64,000 nucleotides of DNA from Kribbella aluminosa (lineage in GTDB: Bacteria; Actinomycetota; Actinomycetes; Propionibacteriales; Kribbellaceae). Within the stretch, counting starts at the first letter, position 1. Every line of letters starts with the position of its first letter. Position numbers and translations under genes: made by a program. The notes under the pieces were generated by a model, which saw only the letters and a list, made by a program, of their open reading frames with translations, was not told the DNA's origin and did no database searches. Below are positions 39,515 to 48,664 of the stretch, piece by piece. Where the stretch lies: contig NZ_JAGINT010000001.1 in the NCBI RefSeq assembly GCF_017876295.1, forward strand, positions 620,001 through 684,000, given 5' to 3'.

Positions 39515-39592
39515 TCCGCAACTCCTTTCCTGAGTTTCCGGCACAGTACCCCAACGATCGCGGACCGCCCGGAAGTTATCCACAGGCAAGGG

Positions 39593-39660
39593 TTGACCTC
39601 GCGGCCGAAGGTCCCTACCTTCGATCAGGAAAACGTGTTCCGAATTTTCCGAAACTCAGG
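39593..39660 (+). promoter_or_regulatory. GH127 operon promoter with overlapping LacI-type operator
   Basis: TTGACC (39593-39598) - N17 - TACCTT (39616-39621) is a good housekeeping promoter. Directly downstream, ggaaaacgtgttcc (39628-39641) is a near-palindrome with a central CG, followed by ttttccgaaa. The sequence ccgaaactcagg (39649-39660) repeats inverted at 39529-39540 with one mismatch, near the LacI start. Confidence 0.7.
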
Positions 39661-39671
39661 AGAAGCTCGCT

Positions 39672-41504
39672 ATGACCTCTCGCAGCCCGGCCGCCACCAG
39701 CAAGGGCCGCAGGCATCCCCTCGGACTCGGTCAGGTCAGCATCACCGGCGGCTTCTGGGCGCCGCGGCAGGCGCGGAACGGCGCCGACGCGATCCCCAGC
39801 GGCCAGGACCAGCTGGAGAAGGCCGGCAACCTGCACAACCTCCGGCTCGCCGCCGGCATCGGCGAGGGCGAGGCGATCGGCCCGGTGTTCGCCGATTCCG
39901 ACGTCTACAAGTGGCTCGAGGCCGCCGCCTGGGAGTACGGGCGCAACCCCGACGACGAGCTGCTCAAGCGGATCCGCGACCTGACCACGGTGGTCGCCGC
40001 CGCGCAGCGGGAGGACGGGTACCTCGACTCGGTCGTCCAGCTCCGGTACGGCGACGAAGGCCGCTACCAGCAGCTCGTCTGGAGCCATGAGCACTACTGC
40101 GCCGGCCACCTCATCCAGGCCGCCGTCGCGCAGGTCCGCTGCACCGGCGACCGCGCGCTGCTCGACGTGGCGACCAAGCTCGCCGACCACCTGTACGCGA
40201 CCTTCGGAGACGACAAGACCGTCGACGTGGACGGCCACCCGGTGATCGAGATGGCGCTCGTCGAGCTGTACCGGGAGACCGGTACGGCGACGTACCTGGA
40301 GCTCGCGAAGTGGTTCGTGGACGCCCGCGGCCACGGGATCATCGAGCGGCACGGGCACTCGTCGGCGTACTTCTCCGACCGGGTCCCGGTCCGCGAGGCG
40401 ACCACGGTCGAGGGGCACTCGGTCCGTGCGGTCTACCTGGCCGCGGGCGCCGCCGACGTCGCGCTCGAGACCGGCGACACCGAGCTGCTCGACGCGCTGA
40501 AAGTGCAGTTCGAGCACATGTGGTCGACCAAGACGTACGTGACCGGCGGGCTGGGCGCGCGCTGGGACGGCGAGGCGTTCGGCGACGAGTACGAGCTGCC
40601 GACGGACCGTGCGTACGCGGAAACGTGTGCCGCGATCGGGGGTATCCAGTGGGCGTGGCGGATGCTGCTCGCCACTGGGGAGGCGGTGTACGGCGACGCG
40701 ATCGAGCGGATGCTCTACAACGGTTTCCTTGCCGGGGTATCGCTTTCCGGAACGGAATACTTCTACGTGAATCCGCTGCAGTTGCGCGGGGCGGCGTACC
40801 CGGACAACGGGCGCAGTCCGGCGCACGGGCGACGCGGCTGGTTCGACTGTGCGTGCTGCCCGCCGAACATCATGCGTACGCTGTCGAGCCTGGACGGGTA
40901 CCTGGCGACCCGCACCGACGACGCGATCCAGATCCACCAGTACGCCGCCGGCGTGATCAAGTCCGGTGACGTCGAGCTGCAGGTCCAGACGAACTATCCG
41001 TGGGACGGCACCGTCCGCATCACGAGTGCAACGCCTGCCACGGTCGAACTCCGCATTCCCGCGTGGGCGGACGGTGCGACTGTCAACGGACAGCCGGTCG
41101 ACGCGGGTGGTTATGCCCGGGCCGAGGGGGCGGAGATCGAGCTGGTGCTGCCGCTCGCGCCACGCGTGGTCGGCGCGGATCCGCGGATCGACGCCGTCCG
41201 CGGGTGTGTCGCGCTGGAACGCGGTCCGCTCGTGTACGCGGTCGAGCAGGAGGACAACGCGGCGAACGTCGACGACCTGCATCTGTTGCCTGAGGCGCCA
41301 GTCGCGGAGGAGTCGGAGCTGCTGGACGGCGTGACCGTGCTGAGAGCCCACGGACGTGCCGGGACAGGACATCGGGCCGGTTGGTCGTTCGTGCCGGATG
41401 TTGCGGACTCGGTTGGTGAGGAGGTCGACGTGACAGCGGTTCCGTACTACGCGTGGGCGAACCGGGAGATCGGTGCCATGCGCGTCTGGCTGCCGCGGGT
41501 GTAG
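39672..41504 (+). CDS. GH127 beta-L-arabinofuranosidase (DUF1680)
   Basis: This 610-aa protein with no signal peptide is probably cytoplasmic. The alpha/alpha barrel includes ITGGFWAPRQ, QLVWSHEHYCAGHLIQAAVA and TGGLGARWDGEAFGDEYELP. The CACCPPNIMR segment near residue 393 holds the zinc-binding and nucleophilic cysteines of the family; the partner glutamate is in GDEYELP. A beta-sandwich C-terminal part follows. GH127 enzymes release beta-L-arabinofuranose from plant glycoproteins and oligosaccharides with retention. It leads an operon with a sugar importer, so imported arabino-oligosaccharides are the likely substrate. Confidence 0.93.
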   Translation: MTSRSPAATSKGRRHPLGLGQVSITGGFWAPRQARNGADAIPSGQDQLEKAGNLHNLRLAAGIGEGEAIGPVFADSDVYKWLEAAAWEYGRNPDDELLKRIRDLTTVVAAAQREDGYLDSVVQLRYGDEGRYQQLVWSHEHYCAGHLIQAAVAQVRCTGDRALLDVATKLADHLYATFGDDKTVDVDGHPVIEMALVELYRETGTATYLELAKWFVDARGHGIIERHGHSSAYFSDRVPVREATTVEGHSVRAVYLAAGAADVALETGDTELLDALKVQFEHMWSTKTYVTGGLGARWDGEAFGDEYELPTDRAYAETCAAIGGIQWAWRMLLATGEAVYGDAIERMLYNGFLAGVSLSGTEYFYVNPLQLRGAAYPDNGRSPAHGRRGWFDCACCPPNIMRTLSSLDGYLATRTDDAIQIHQYAAGVIKSGDVELQVQTNYPWDGTVRITSATPATVELRIPAWADGATVNGQPVDAGGYARAEGAEIELVLPLAPRVVGADPRIDAVRGCVALERGPLVYAVEQEDNAANVDDLHLLPEAPVAEESELLDGVTVLRAHGRAGTGHRAGWSFVPDVADSVGEEVDVTAVPYYAWANREIGAMRVWLPRV

Positions 41505-41506
41505 CC

Positions 41507-42817
41507 GTGCTCACCCGGCGGAAGTTCCTCGGCCTCGGGGCCGCAGCGACCACGGCCGGCTTCGCGTCCAGCTGCAGCTCGGTGCTGCCCGGACCCGACG
41601 TCCAGGCGGCGGGGTTCGGGCAGGACTCGACCGGCACCGTGCAGGTGTGGTGCCGGGCAGCGACGCAGAGCGGTCTGACCGACCTGGTGAAGAAGTTCAA
41701 CGCGTCCCAGCACCGGCTCACCGTCGAGCTGACGCCGGTGCTGGACGCGCAGTACGTGACCAAGCTGGCGACCGCGATCCGCGGCCGGAGTGTGCCGGAC
41801 CTGGTCGACATCGACGACATCAACTCGATGCTGTTCATCTACCGCGATGCGTTCACAGACCTCACGGAACCACTTTCCGCACTCGATTTCCGGGACCGGC
41901 TCAGCCCGGGCCACCTGCGGCTGGCGACCAAGGACGAGCGGGTGTACGGCGTGCCGTACCTCGCGGACAACTCGATGTTCTGGTTCAACACCGAGCTGTG
42001 CGAGCGGGCGGACGTGGACCCGGACCAGGCGGTCACGTCGTTCGGAAACCTGCTCGACGCGGCCCGGAAACTGCGGAATCTCGGTGACGACACCTACGCC
42101 TGGAGTTTCCCGGCGAACAGCCCGGGCGCCCTCGGGTTCGTCGTCCAGCCGATGGTCTGGGCCGCGAAGACCGATCTGATCCAGGGCACGATCGGCAGCC
42201 AGTCCGGGCACATCGCCGGGAACGACGTGGTCCGGCAGATGCTCGAGCTGCACCGGCAGCTGTGGGTCGACGGCCTGGTGCCGCGGGCGAACTTCTCCGA
42301 CGACGCGTCCCGCTGGGGCAGCGACTTCCGGGCCGGAAAGGTCGGAATCTTCCCGACCAACTACAGCGTGGTCGTTTCCGGGTCCGATCCGGCGTTCCAC
42401 AAGAAGGTGACGCCGCGGCTGCTGTCCGGGCCGGACGGCGGTTCGGCGTTCTTCGACGGCGGCGACAACATGTGCATCCCGCGCGGTGCCCGGAACGCCT
42501 CGGGCGCCTGGGAGTTCGTCCGGTTCGCGCTGGACCTGCCGCAGCAGATCGATCTGCCGGCCGGTGGGTACACGCCGGTCCGCTCGGATGCGCGGACGCC
42601 GGAGTTCACGACGAAGTACCCGCTGGCGACGCTGCCGCTGGAGCACATCGAGCAGGGGTACGCGCCGACAACGCTTTCCTACAACCTCCTCTACAACCAG
42701 CCGGACGGGCCGTGGTTGCAGATGTTCCGTCGCGCCGTGTTCGACGGCGAGCTGGAGGCCGCCATGAAGGAAGCACAGCAGAACTACGACCGGATTCTCA
42801 GTCACGGGCAGGCGTGA
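41507..42817 (+). CDS. Sugar ABC transporter substrate-binding lipoprotein
   Basis: This 436-aa protein starts with GTG 2 nt after the GH127 stop. LTRRKFLGLGAAATTAGFAS followed by SCS is a Tat lipoprotein signal. The body matches sugar SBPs (VQVWCRAATQSGLTDLVKKF, VYGVPYLADNSMFWFNT, GDNMCIPRGARN). It presumably binds an arabinofuranose-containing oligosaccharide. GTGA overlap with the permease gene. Confidence 0.92.
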   Translation: MLTRRKFLGLGAAATTAGFASSCSSVLPGPDVQAAGFGQDSTGTVQVWCRAATQSGLTDLVKKFNASQHRLTVELTPVLDAQYVTKLATAIRGRSVPDLVDIDDINSMLFIYRDAFTDLTEPLSALDFRDRLSPGHLRLATKDERVYGVPYLADNSMFWFNTELCERADVDPDQAVTSFGNLLDAARKLRNLGDDTYAWSFPANSPGALGFVVQPMVWAAKTDLIQGTIGSQSGHIAGNDVVRQMLELHRQLWVDGLVPRANFSDDASRWGSDFRAGKVGIFPTNYSVVVSGSDPAFHKKVTPRLLSGPDGGSAFFDGGDNMCIPRGARNASGAWEFVRFALDLPQQIDLPAGGYTPVRSDARTPEFTTKYPLATLPLEHIEQGYAPTTLSYNLLYNQPDGPWLQMFRRAVFDGELEAAMKEAQQNYDRILSHGQA

Positions 42818-43758
42818 GTACCGGGGTCGACATACGGAGCAGCCGTCTCGCGAACGGCGCGGGATCGGCGCCGCGCCGGATCGGCCGCGGCTCGCTCACC
42901 CATCCGTCCCGGACCGGACTGCTGCTGGTCACACCCGCGGTACTGTTCGTCGCGGTGTTCGTCCTGGTGCCGTTGGGCTTCGCGCTGGTGATCTCGCTGA
43001 CCAACTGGCCGCTGATCGGGACGGTGAAGTTCAGCGGGCTGAAGAACTACACCGCGATCGTCTCGGACGCTGCGTTCGCCAAGTCCGTCCTCTACACGCT
43101 GCTCTACACGGTCATCGTGACCGGGCCGATCCTGGTGCTCGGCTACGCGCTCGCGGTCCTGGTACGCCGGAAACGCCGCGGATCCACGCTGCTGCGGACC
43201 GTCTTCTTCCTGCCGTTCGTGGTCGGCCTGTCCACGCTCAGCTTCGTCACGGTCCTGGAGGCACAGCCGGAGAGCGGCATCATCAACGTCGTCCTCAAGG
43301 ACCTCGGGATCACCGACGGTACGACGGCCTGGCTGGTGGACGGGCCGCTCGCCACCGGGCTGATCTGCGTCCTGGTCGTGTGGGCGGTCAGCGGGCTGAC
43401 CATGATGCTGCTGATGGCCGGCATGCAGGCGATCCCGCGGGAGTACTACGAGTCCGCCGAGCTGGACGGGGCCGGCTGGTGGAAACAGGAACGCGAGATC
43501 ACGATCCCGATCCTGCGCCGGACGATCGCGATGGCCGTGATCATCTCGGTGATCGGCTCGCTGCTCGCGTTCTCGCAGTTCTACGTCCTCACCCGCGGCG
43601 GTCCGGGCACGGACACGACGACGGTCGTGCAGTACATCTACAACCGGGCGTTCGTCCAGCTGCAGCTCGGCGCCGCGACCGCGCTGTCGATCGTGCTGGT
43701 GATCGTGGTCGGCCTGGTCACCGCGGCCCAGTTCCGCCTGCTCCGGGAGAAGGACTGA
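42814..43758 (+). CDS. Sugar ABC transporter permease 1
   Basis: This 314-aa, six-segment membrane protein starts with GTG in a GTGA overlap. LLLVTPAVLFVAVFVLVPLG opens the membrane domain; the coupling loop is ESAELDGAGWWKQEREITIP. It pairs with the next permease; as in the first sugar locus, no ATPase gene is nearby. Confidence 0.92.
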   Translation: MSTGVDIRSSRLANGAGSAPRRIGRGSLTHPSRTGLLLVTPAVLFVAVFVLVPLGFALVISLTNWPLIGTVKFSGLKNYTAIVSDAAFAKSVLYTLLYTVIVTGPILVLGYALAVLVRRKRRGSTLLRTVFFLPFVVGLSTLSFVTVLEAQPESGIINVVLKDLGITDGTTAWLVDGPLATGLICVLVVWAVSGLTMMLLMAGMQAIPREYYESAELDGAGWWKQEREITIPILRRTIAMAVIISVIGSLLAFSQFYVLTRGGPGTDTTTVVQYIYNRAFVQLQLGAATALSIVLVIVVGLVTAAQFRLLREKD

Positions 43759-43760
43759 CG

Positions 43761-44591
43761 ATGCGACTCAAGAACACGTTTTACGTGATCGGCGGCGGCG
43801 GTGCGTTCCTGGTCTTCGCCGTACCGTTGCTCTGGGCCCTCTTCCGGTCGGTGCAGCCGAACGACGTGATCGTTGCCGCGCCCAATGGTTCGACGTTCTT
43901 CCAGCTCACCTGGGACAACTTCCGTACCTTGATCGAGGGGCCGGGAAACCTGATCCGGGCGGTCGGAAACAGTCTGATCGTTGCCTTGAGCACCGCCGTA
44001 CTGACGATGCTGCTGGCCACCTTCGCCGGTTACGGGTTCGCGCGGTTCCGGTTCCGCGGCGGGCCGGTGCTGTTCGCGCTCGTGGTGGTGTCGATGATGA
44101 TCCCGTTCCAGGCGATCCTGACGCCGCTGTACCTGGAGATGAACGTCCTGCGGCTGACCGACAGCCTGCTCGGGCTGGTGCTGTTCTACACCACGGTGAA
44201 CCTGCCGTTCGGCGTTTTCGTGATGCGGAACTCGTTTTCCTCGGTACCGGCGGAACTCGAGGACTCCGCACACGTCGACGGCTGCGGCACGCTGCGGATG
44301 CTCGGCTCGGTGCTCCGCCCGCTGATCACGCCGGGCGCCGCGACCGTCGCGCTGTACGCGTTCCTCGCGGCGTGGACGGAGTTCCTCGGAGCGCTGACGT
44401 TCCTGACCAAGGACAAGCTCTACACGCTGCCGGTCGCGCTGGTGAACGTGCAGGCCGGTGCGTACGGCGAGATCAACTTCGGCTCGCTGGTGGCCGGGGC
44501 GGTGATCGCGATGATCCCGTGCGTGGTGCTGTACGTCGGCCTGCAGCGGTTCTATGTTTCCGGTCTGGCTTCAGGAGCCGTCAAAGGCTAG
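43761..44591 (+). CDS. Sugar ABC transporter permease 2
   Basis: This 276-aa protein of the MalG type starts at ATG 2 nt after permease 1. The coupling motif is EDSAHVDGCGTLRMLGSVL. It ends in GLASGAVKG, the common C-terminus of this permease class, and closes the arabinofuranoside operon. The convergent TerC gene ends 5 nt away with no clear terminator between. Confidence 0.92.
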   Translation: MRLKNTFYVIGGGGAFLVFAVPLLWALFRSVQPNDVIVAAPNGSTFFQLTWDNFRTLIEGPGNLIRAVGNSLIVALSTAVLTMLLATFAGYGFARFRFRGGPVLFALVVVSMMIPFQAILTPLYLEMNVLRLTDSLLGLVLFYTTVNLPFGVFVMRNSFSSVPAELEDSAHVDGCGTLRMLGSVLRPLITPGAATVALYAFLAAWTEFLGALTFLTKDKLYTLPVALVNVQAGAYGEINFGSLVAGAVIAMIPCVVLYVGLQRFYVSGLASGAVKG

Positions 44592-44595
44592 CTCT

Positions 44596-45810
44596 TCACA
44601 GGCGGGGGCGGATGACGTGGTCGGCGTGGGCGGTGGCGTGCGCCTCGCCGACCTGGCGGCACAGGTCCATCAGGTCCTGCTCGTTCCACACCTGTTGCTT
44701 GGCCTTCGGGCCGAGGGCGGTGATGTGGTCGCGGGCCCGCAGCAACCGTTGGAAGACCCGCTCCCGCTCGGCCGGGTCGTCGGTGTACTCGGGATCGAGG
44801 TACGCCGTCGCGTCCCGGCGGATGTGAGCCATCGCGGTCTGGGTCCGCCCGCGGGTGCTGAACAGCGACCCCAAGATCGTGATCAGCAGCACCGCCAGGA
44901 TCACGGCCAGCGACAGGCCGGTACTGATCTCGCCGACCTCGACGTGTTCGCCGTCGTTCACGAACGGCAGGTTGTTCTCGTGCAGGGCGTGCAGGATCAG
45001 CTTCGCCCCGATGAACACCAGGATCGCGGCCAGCCCGAACGACAGGTAGATCAGCCGGTCCAGCAGTCCGTCGAGCAGGAAGAACAGTTGCCGCAGTCCC
45101 AGCAGGCTGAACGCGGTCGCGGTGAACACGACGTACACGTTCTGGGTCAGGCCGAAGATCGCCGGGATCGAGTCCAGCGCGAACATCAGGTCGGTGGCGC
45201 CGATCGCGACCATCACCAGCAGCATCGGCGTCAGCATCCGGCGCCCGCCGACCCTGGTGGTCAGCCGGTCGCCGTCGTACTCGTCGGTGGTCCGGAACAG
45301 CCGGCGGGCCAGCCGGACGACGAGGTTCTGCGCCTGGTGGGACTCCTCGGTCTCCGGCTTGAGCATGTTCCCAGCGGTCAGCAGCAGTGCGATCCCGAAC
45401 AGGTAGAACACCCAGGAAAACGTGTGCAGCAACGCGGAACCGACGAAGATGAACGCGGACCGGGCGATCAGGCTGACGACGATCCCGACCAGCAGCACCT
45501 TCTGCTGGTTCTCCCGGGGCACCCGGAACCCGGTCATGATGATCAGGAAAACGAACAGGTTGTCGACCGACAACGCTTTCTCGGTGATGTACCCGGCGAA
45601 GTACTCCGAGCCCATCCCGCCGCCGCCGAGCACCAGGGTCCCGAGCCCGAACAGGATCGCGATGCCGACGTACAGCGCGGACCAGACGGCCGCCTCGCGC
45701 AGCGTCGGGACGTGCGCGGACCGGACGTGGAAGAAGTAGTCGAACAGCAACTGGCCGGCGATCGCCAGCAACGTCAGCACCCAGACCAGTGGGGACACCG
45801 TCATGTGCAT
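44596..45810 (-). CDS. TerC-family integral membrane protein
   Basis: The protein has 404 aa and about seven to nine membrane segments. TerC signatures are EKALSVDNLFVFLIIM and GATDLMFALDSIPAIFG, whose acidic residues lie within membrane helices and are thought to handle metal ions. Known members relate to tellurite resistance or manganese export. The start is ATG at 45810 or 45804. The C-terminal 60-70 residues are a cytoplasmic helical tail. It is divergent from a TetR gene; no yybP-ykoY riboswitch is apparent in the short leader. Confidence 0.92.
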   Translation of the reverse strand: MHMTVSPLVWVLTLLAIAGQLLFDYFFHVRSAHVPTLREAAVWSALYVGIAILFGLGTLVLGGGGMGSEYFAGYITEKALSVDNLFVFLIIMTGFRVPRENQQKVLLVGIVVSLIARSAFIFVGSALLHTFSWVFYLFGIALLLTAGNMLKPETEESHQAQNLVVRLARRLFRTTDEYDGDRLTTRVGGRRMLTPMLLVMVAIGATDLMFALDSIPAIFGLTQNVYVVFTATAFSLLGLRQLFFLLDGLLDRLIYLSFGLAAILVFIGAKLILHALHENNLPFVNDGEHVEVGEISTGLSLAVILAVLLITILGSLFSTRGRTQTAMAHIRRDATAYLDPEYTDDPAERERVFQRLLRARDHITALGPKAKQQVWNEQDLMDLCRQVGEAHATAHADHVIRPRL

Positions 45811-45871
45811 ACCCAACCATGGTGGATCGGTGCGTCTGCCCGCCTTCGAGAAAATTGCCTGAACGGCATCT

Positions 45872-45886
45872 TTGCTCTTTAAGCAA
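45872..45886. promoter_or_regulatory. Palindrome ttgct-N5-agcaa, TetR operator candidate
   Basis: It lies 19 nt upstream of the TetR start, between the divergent TerC and TetR genes. Perfect 5-bp arms; autoregulation by the TetR protein is inferred. Confidence 0.45.
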
Positions 45887-45905
45887 GTTCTGCTACCTTC
45901 GAGAC

Positions 45906-46514
45906 ATGGCCGAAGGGTTGCGGGAGCGGAAGAAGCAGGAGACACGGATCGCGCTGAGCTGGGCGGCGGTGCGGCTCGCGGTCGAGCGCGGGTACGGCAA
46001 CGTGCGGATCGAGGACATCGCCGACGAGGCCGGGGTCTCGCTGCGGACCTTCCGGAACTACTTCGACAGCAAGGCGGACGCGATCGCCGCCCGCGAGGTC
46101 GACCGCAGCCTGCGGATCGCCGAGGAGCTCAGGGCGCGGCCGGCCGAGGAGCCGTTGTGGGTCGCGATCCGCGCGGCGATCGAGAAGCACTTCGCGCTCG
46201 GCGAGGAGGGCCACGGCGGGCAGCGGCCGCCGGACGACAAGTGGCTCGCCGGGATCCGGTTGATGATGACCGAGCCCGCGCTGCAGGGCGCCGTCGTGCG
46301 CGCCTACGCCCGGGCCGGCGAAGAGCTCGCGGCCGCGGTCGCCGACCGCACCGGTACCTCGGGTCTGTACCCGCGGCTCGTCGCCGAGGTGATCGGCGCG
46401 GCCCGGGCCGTCGTGATGGCGGAGTGGATGCGGGCCGATCCGCCCCGGTCGATCGCCGACCTGCTGGCCTCGGCGCTCGATCAGATCGAAGCGGGCCTGC
46501 CCGTCCCCGAATAA
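45906..46514 (+). CDS. TetR-family transcriptional regulator
   Basis: The protein has 202 aa. The HTH reads IEDIADEAGVSLRTFRNYFD, followed by SKADAIAAREVDRSLRIAEE and an all-helical ligand domain like those in the acyl-CoA/drug TetR group. It lies 67 nt upstream of the FAD monooxygenase in the same direction and probably controls it. Confidence 0.92.
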   Translation: MAEGLRERKKQETRIALSWAAVRLAVERGYGNVRIEDIADEAGVSLRTFRNYFDSKADAIAAREVDRSLRIAEELRARPAEEPLWVAIRAAIEKHFALGEEGHGGQRPPDDKWLAGIRLMMTEPALQGAVVRAYARAGEELAAAVADRTGTSGLYPRLVAEVIGAARAVVMAEWMRADPPRSIADLLASALDQIEAGLPVPE

Positions 46515-46581
46515 CCGACCCAACTACTTGACTCCCGGCAAGCCGCCGGGATGGTCAGTCATGCCCGAATGGAGGGGTGTC

Positions 46582-48096
46582 ATGGACACGGATGTGGTGA
46601 TTGCCGGGGCCGGGCCGAACGGTCTGATGCTGGCGAACGAACTGGGGCTGGCCGGCGTCCAGCCGATCGTGCTGGAGAAACTGCCGGAGCGCAGTACGGC
46701 TCAGCGCGCGAACGGGCTGGTCGGCCAGGTGGTCCGGATGCTCGACCGCCGCGGACTCTACGAGCGGTTGAGCAGTACGCCTGGAGCCCCGCAGCCGGCT
46801 CCCGGGTTCGTGTTCGGCGCCATGCCGCTGCACCTGGAGATGCTGGAGGAGAACCCGGTCTACCTGCTCCAGACGCCGCAGGCACGGATCGAAGAGGTCT
46901 TGCAGGAACGGGCGCTCGAGCTCGGGGCGGAGATCCGGCGCGGCCACGAACTGCTCGGGTTCACCCAGGACGCGGACGGTGTGACGGTCTCGCTGTCCGG
47001 GGCGGACGGTGAGTACCAGCTACGGACCCGGTACCTGGTCGGTGCAGAGGGCGCGCACAGCCCGACGCGGAAACTGGCCGGAATCGACTTTCCGGGCGTC
47101 ACGAACGACGCGACGGTGTCCCGGACCGGGAGCGCTGCGGTGCCGCCGGAGTGGATCGGGGACGGGATGCTGGAGATTCCCGGGTACGGCGCCGTCCCGC
47201 CGTTCCTGCACCAGCGCACGGAACGCGGGCTGTTCGTCTGGGCACCGTTCCCGGGACGGCTGCCGGCGATCAGCACGATGGAGTGGGATACGTCGACGGA
47301 CGGTGAGATGACGTTCGAGGAGTTGCAGGCGAGCGCGGACCGGGTGCTGGGGGTGCACCTGCCGTTGGTCGTACCAACGGGCGAGGGCGTCCGCCAGCTC
47401 CGGCGGGTGGTCGGCGGAAACAGCCGGCTGGCGTCGAGTTTCCGTTCCGGACGCGTGCTGCTGGTCGGGGACGCCGCGCATGTGCACTCCGCGATCGGCG
47501 GTCCAGGGCTGAACCTCGGCCTGCAGGACGCGGTGAACCTCGGGTGGAAGCTCGCCGCCGAGGTCCAGGGCTGGGCGCCGCCGGGCCTGCTGGACACCTA
47601 CGAGTCCGAGCGCCGGCCGGTCGGTGAGCGGGTGGTGATGCAGACCCAGGCGCAGTCCGCACTGATTGCTCCGGGCAACGACGTGACGGCGTTGCGGAAA
47701 CTGTTCGGCGAGTTTCTGACCGATGCGGACAACGTGCGGCGGATCGCGGACCTGATCTCCGGCGCGGACATCCGGTACGCCGCCGGTGCACATCCGCTGG
47801 TCGGGCGTTGGGCCCCCGATCTGCAGGTGGACGACGTACGGCTGGCCGGGCTGATGCGTTCGGGCCGACCGCTGCTCGTCGACCTGACGCCGTCCGGAGC
47901 GTTCGCCGGAACACGTGTTCCGAAACAGGTCGAGGTACATGCCGGGCGGAGTGAGCGGCCGCTTGCCCTGCTGATCAGGCCGGACGGGTATGTCGCGTGG
48001 GCCGCCGAGCAGGACGGCGACGCCGAGCGGGACGAGCTGCGGGATGCGCTCGAACAGTGGTTTCAGCCGCGGCCTTTGACCAGCGCGACCAGGTAG
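46582..48096 (+). CDS. FAD-dependent aromatic monooxygenase (rifampicin monooxygenase/PheA-TfdB type)
   Basis: This 504-aa protein starts at the ATG at 46582, chosen because ggagggg stands 6 nt before it; an upstream ATG at 46561 has no such site. GxGxxG appears as VVIAGAGPNGLMLANELGLA; the FAD-binding GD motif is LLVGDAAHVHSAIGGPG. A C-terminal thioredoxin-like domain ends the protein (SGRPLLVDLTPSGAF). The family hydroxylates phenols, polyketides or antibiotics such as rifampicin. With the TetR gene upstream, detoxification of an aromatic compound is plausible. Its 3' end overlaps the convergent XRE-cupin gene by 34 nt. Confidence 0.9.
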   Translation: MDTDVVIAGAGPNGLMLANELGLAGVQPIVLEKLPERSTAQRANGLVGQVVRMLDRRGLYERLSSTPGAPQPAPGFVFGAMPLHLEMLEENPVYLLQTPQARIEEVLQERALELGAEIRRGHELLGFTQDADGVTVSLSGADGEYQLRTRYLVGAEGAHSPTRKLAGIDFPGVTNDATVSRTGSAAVPPEWIGDGMLEIPGYGAVPPFLHQRTERGLFVWAPFPGRLPAISTMEWDTSTDGEMTFEELQASADRVLGVHLPLVVPTGEGVRQLRRVVGGNSRLASSFRSGRVLLVGDAAHVHSAIGGPGLNLGLQDAVNLGWKLAAEVQGWAPPGLLDTYESERRPVGERVVMQTQAQSALIAPGNDVTALRKLFGEFLTDADNVRRIADLISGADIRYAAGAHPLVGRWAPDLQVDDVRLAGLMRSGRPLLVDLTPSGAFAGTRVPKQVEVHAGRSERPLALLIRPDGYVAWAAEQDGDAERDELRDALEQWFQPRPLTSATR

Positions 48097-48626
48097 CGGC
48101 AGGCCGAAGTACCTGGATTGTGGAACGTCGTCGGGAGTGGTGGGCCGAGCTGCAGGCAATCGCCGGTCTGCAGGTCGTGCACCTGTGATCCCTCGTGGAA
48201 ACGCAGGTTTCCGTCCAGGATCCAGAGTTGCTGGTACTTGAAGATGTACGCGTCGGCCGGGTACGAGACCGAGGCCCCGGGCGGCAGTTCGACCTCCACG
48301 AGTTCCAGCGGGCCGTCGGTCGCCGGCGACACCGCCCGCCGGCGGTACCCGGTGGCCGGGTCCGTCCAGACAGGTTGATCGACGGCTCGGCGGAGCAGGT
48401 CGTCGGTGTTCTCGGCGCGAGCGACCAGTTCGGACAACGTCATCCCGAGCGCGCCGGAAAGTTTCCCCAGCAGTACGGCGGTGGGTTGCGCCTCGCCGCG
48501 CTCGATCTTCCCGATCATCGCGCGCGAGACCCCGGACTGCTCCGCCAAGGCGTTCACGGACAGGTCGTGGGCGACCCGCGCCTGCTGCACGGTCGCGGCC
48601 AGAGAACGAGACAGATCGTCAATCAC
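48063..48626 (-). CDS. XRE-family regulator with C-terminal cupin domain
   Basis: The protein has 187 aa. The HTH is VNALAEQSGVSRAMIGKIER; the cupin beta-barrel follows (ELVEVELPPGASVSYPADAY, LQTGDCLQLGPPLPTTFHNP). Such proteins sense small ligands. The GTG start at 48626 has a -10 hexamer ending 6 nt upstream, so the mRNA is probably leaderless. It shares the 38-nt intergenic region with the GNAT gene and likely regulates both. Confidence 0.9.
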   Translation of the reverse strand: MIDDLSRSLAATVQQARVAHDLSVNALAEQSGVSRAMIGKIERGEAQPTAVLLGKLSGALGMTLSELVARAENTDDLLRRAVDQPVWTDPATGYRRRAVSPATDGPLELVEVELPPGASVSYPADAYIFKYQQLWILDGNLRFHEGSQVHDLQTGDCLQLGPPLPTTFHNPGTSACRYLVALVKGRG

Positions 48627-48628
48627 GT

Positions 48629-48658
48629 TGCCACTATAGCGGCAGATGTGGCTACTAT
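48629..48658. promoter_or_regulatory. Compact divergent promoter pair for leaderless transcripts
   Basis: The plus -10 TACTAT (48653-48658) ends 6 nt before the GNAT ATG, and the minus -10 TATAGT (48638-48633) ends 6 nt before the XRE-cupin GTG. Transcription would start at or next to both start codons. An imperfect 16-nt palindrome (48629-48644) covers the minus -10 and is a candidate regulator site. Confidence 0.6.
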
Positions 48659-48664
48659 CGTGTC

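Noticed and set aside
45811..45905. yybP-ykoY manganese riboswitch before TerC
   Set aside because: The leader is too short and lacks the conserved loop sequences.
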